Below are positions 4,529 through 6,183 of a DNA stretch of 6,183 nucleotides, piece after piece. This DNA is from Alphaproteobacteria bacterium UBA4588 (GTDB lineage Bacteria > Pseudomonadota > Alphaproteobacteria > Puniceispirillales > Puniceispirillaceae), in NCBI GenBank assembly GCA_002387605.1, contig DGJU01000055.1:1-6183 (forward strand), written 5' to 3'. Within the stretch, counting starts at the first letter, position 1. Each line of letters begins with the position of its first letter. A model generated the notes under the pieces. That model did not search any database, had not been told where the DNA came from, and worked only from the letters and a program-made list of their open reading frames with translations. Position numbers and translations under genes: made by a program.

Positions 4529-6183
4529 ATGTTATTTCCCTGGATGAAGCACAATAATCTCAACTGGCATCAGACTATTGCCCAGTTTATGATGAGCCGT
4601 CGTGCTTTATGGCTATTACTTGCCATTATGACGGGATTTGTTCTTATCACCCATCAGGCAGTGCCAATGCTTGACAGGGATGAAGCGCGCTTCTCGCAGG
4701 CAAGCCGCCAGATGGCCGAAACAGGTGATGTTATCACCATCAGGTTTTTGGATGAATTACGCGCCAAGAAACCAGCTGGCATTTATTGGCTACAGGCAAG
4801 TTCAGCTGCCCTATTCGGCATAGATGATGTAGCGTCTTACAGATTGCCGTCTTTGATTGGATTTTTGGCAACACTTACCCTTACCTATTTTTTCACCCAA
4901 AGCCTGTTTCCCTCCCCTGCGGCCCCGCTTCATGGTGTGCTGGCGGGGCTTATGCTAGCCAGTGGACCGCTATTACAGGCAGAAGCGCTGCTTGCAAAAA
5001 CTGATTCTCTGCTTCTGGCGACCATTTTGTGCCAGCAAATTATGCTCTGGCGTATTTACCGCGATAGTGACCTTAAATCGCCAGCATCACACTGGGGCGC
5101 TTTTTGGATAGCCTTATCTGCCTCTATTCTCCTGAAAGGCCCGATTGGGCCGCTTGTCTCGTTTGTGACCATTGCAGGCCTTTGCGCACTAGACAGAAAT
5201 ATCAGTTGGCTAAAGCGGTTATGCTGGGGGCGTGGCTTGTTGATTGTTGGATTTATCACATTGCCATGGGCGCTGGCTGTCACGATTGCAACAGACGGTG
5301 CTTTTTTGAAAACAGCTATCTCAGCAGATTTTCTGGCTAAGGTGCAATCTGGTCAGGAATCACATGGTGCACCGTTTGGCACTTATTTCCTGCTGATGTT
5401 TTTGATGTTTTTCCCTGCCAGTGCCTTTCTCTGTTTTGTTCCTTTGCTCGGCAAGAGCCTGCTCACCGACAAAGCAAGTAAGTTCTGTCTTGTCTGGCTT
5501 GTTGGATATTGGTTTGTTATTGAATGTGTGCCAACCAAATTGCCACATTATATCCTGCCATTATTACCGGCTCTGGCGCTGCTGACCTCTTTGGCATTAA
5601 CGCGCTCCTTGCCTGTTGCAGGCCGGAAACTGGCACGGCTGATTGACGCTGGATATATCGTTGCGGCACTTAGTGGCACCTTATTGTGCGGCGTGCTTTT
5701 CTGGGTTGCGATAAAATATGGCGGGATTACGGGTGGGCGTGCCTTTGTAAGTGTACTGCTTATCTTTATGCTGGCAGCGCTTATTCTATGGCATCTCTGG
5801 CTGTGGCGGGCGGGCCGTAAAATCGGCGACCTTGTTGTTATTCTCTGTGCTGGTGCTGTGCTTCATTTTATGGCGATTGGCGGTGTGATTGCCCATCTAG
5901 ATAGCGTGCATATTGCGCCCCATATCTCCCGCTCAATTGACCAGCTCGAGAAGAAGCCATCTTTAATTGCGCTTGCTGGATATCATGAGCCGTCGGCTGT
6001 CTTTGAAATCGGACGCGATGTGCTGCTGCTGACAGCTGATGAAGCGGCACTATTTTTAGCTGAAGCCAAAGATGCACTCGTCATCATAGAGGAGCGCGCA
6101 TTACCTGATTTTCAGAAAATAGCAGATGAGCTTGCGCTTCGATTACAGGAGGTGGCGCGGGTTGACGGCTTTAACCATTCGCG
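4529..6183 (+). CDS. ArnT/PMT-like membrane glycosyltransferase (GT39 superfamily), 3' partial
   Basis: This inner-membrane enzyme is predicted to move a sugar from a polyprenyl-phosphate carrier to an envelope acceptor on the periplasmic side. The frame is open for 551 residues to the last base; relatives are about 500-560 residues, so little is missing. After a cytoplasmic N-terminus and helix 1 (about 26-45) comes the first periplasmic loop with LDRDEARFSQASRQM (48-62), carrying the acidic pair D51-E52 expected at the active site, then KKPAGIYWLQA (80-90). About twelve hydrophobic segments follow. KGPIGPLV (203-210) and KLPHYILPLLPAL (337-349) are further hallmarks of this branch. The end (about 457-551) is a soluble, presumably periplasmic domain with AGYHEPSAVFEIG (483-495), as in alphaproteobacterial homologues. 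It is divergent from dinF. Sugar and acceptor are unknown; aminoarabinose transfer to lipid A is possible, but no arn genes are visible, so I give no symbol. Confidence 0.88.
   Translation, partial: MLFPWMKHNNLNWHQTIAQFMMSRRALWLLLAIMTGFVLITHQAVPMLDRDEARFSQASRQMAETGDVITIRFLDELRAKKPAGIYWLQASSAALFGIDDVASYRLPSLIGFLATLTLTYFFTQSLFPSPAAPLHGVLAGLMLASGPLLQAEALLAKTDSLLLATILCQQIMLWRIYRDSDLKSPASHWGAFWIALSASILLKGPIGPLVSFVTIAGLCALDRNISWLKRLCWGRGLLIVGFITLPWALAVTIATDGAFLKTAISADFLAKVQSGQESHGAPFGTYFLLMFLMFFPASAFLCFVPLLGKSLLTDKASKFCLVWLVGYWFVIECVPTKLPHYILPLLPALALLTSLALTRSLPVAGRKLARLIDAGYIVAALSGTLLCGVLFWVAIKYGGITGGRAFVSVLLIFMLAALILWHLWLWRAGRKIGDLVVILCAGAVLHFMAIGGVIAHLDSVHIAPHISRSIDQLEKKPSLIALAGYHEPSAVFEIGRDVLLLTADEAALFLAEAKDALVIIEERALPDFQKIADELALRLQEVARVDGFNHS

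Noticed and set aside
5056..5340. Open frames on both strands inside the glycosyltransferase region (5056-5283 minus, 5104-5340 plus).
   Set aside because: The glycosyltransferase frame runs unbroken from 4529 to the window end with family motifs throughout, so these are shadows.

Overview
The window reads as ordinary chromosomal sequence of a free-living, probably marine, alphaproteobacterium with intermediate base composition. This rests on the HisN-type phosphatase, the short M17 aminopeptidase and the ArnT-like glycosyltransferase, all of which resemble alphaproteobacterial versions as I remember them. A SAR116-like or related lineage would fit, but that is a guess. Coding density is very high, and there are no RNA genes, insertion sequences, CRISPR repeats or phage genes.

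Layout. (1) Bases 1-1573, plus strand: the 3' part of a histidinol-phosphatase of the inositol monophosphatase family (hisN), then one base later a glyoxylate/hydroxypyruvate reductase (ghrA). (2) Bases 1574-4312, minus strand: a DinF-type MATE multidrug/proton antiporter followed 9 bases downstream by an M17 leucyl aminopeptidase. This pair converges on ghrA, and the two stop codons abut with no spacer. (3) Bases 4313-4528: a 216-base divergent control region and the only real intergenic space. It holds a good minus-strand -10 box for dinF, a perfect 7-base inverted repeat, and a strong ribosome-binding site leading into two tiny overlapping reading frames. (4) Base 4529 to the window end, plus strand: a large membrane glycosyltransferase of the ArnT/PMT (GT39) superfamily. 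At least 551 residues are visible and the gene is open at the window edge.

How the genes work together. The hisN-ghrA and dinF-aminopeptidase pairs look translationally coupled, with minimal gaps and ribosome-binding sites inside or over the upstream gene's end. No shared pathway is evident. HisN makes histidinol, GhrA reduces glyoxylate and hydroxypyruvate, the aminopeptidase recycles peptides, DinF exports cations or drugs, and the glycosyltransferase probably decorates an envelope glycolipid. I see no convincing new system. The parts most worth a second look are the divergent control region, especially the leader reading frames before the glycosyltransferase, and the zero-gap convergent junction.
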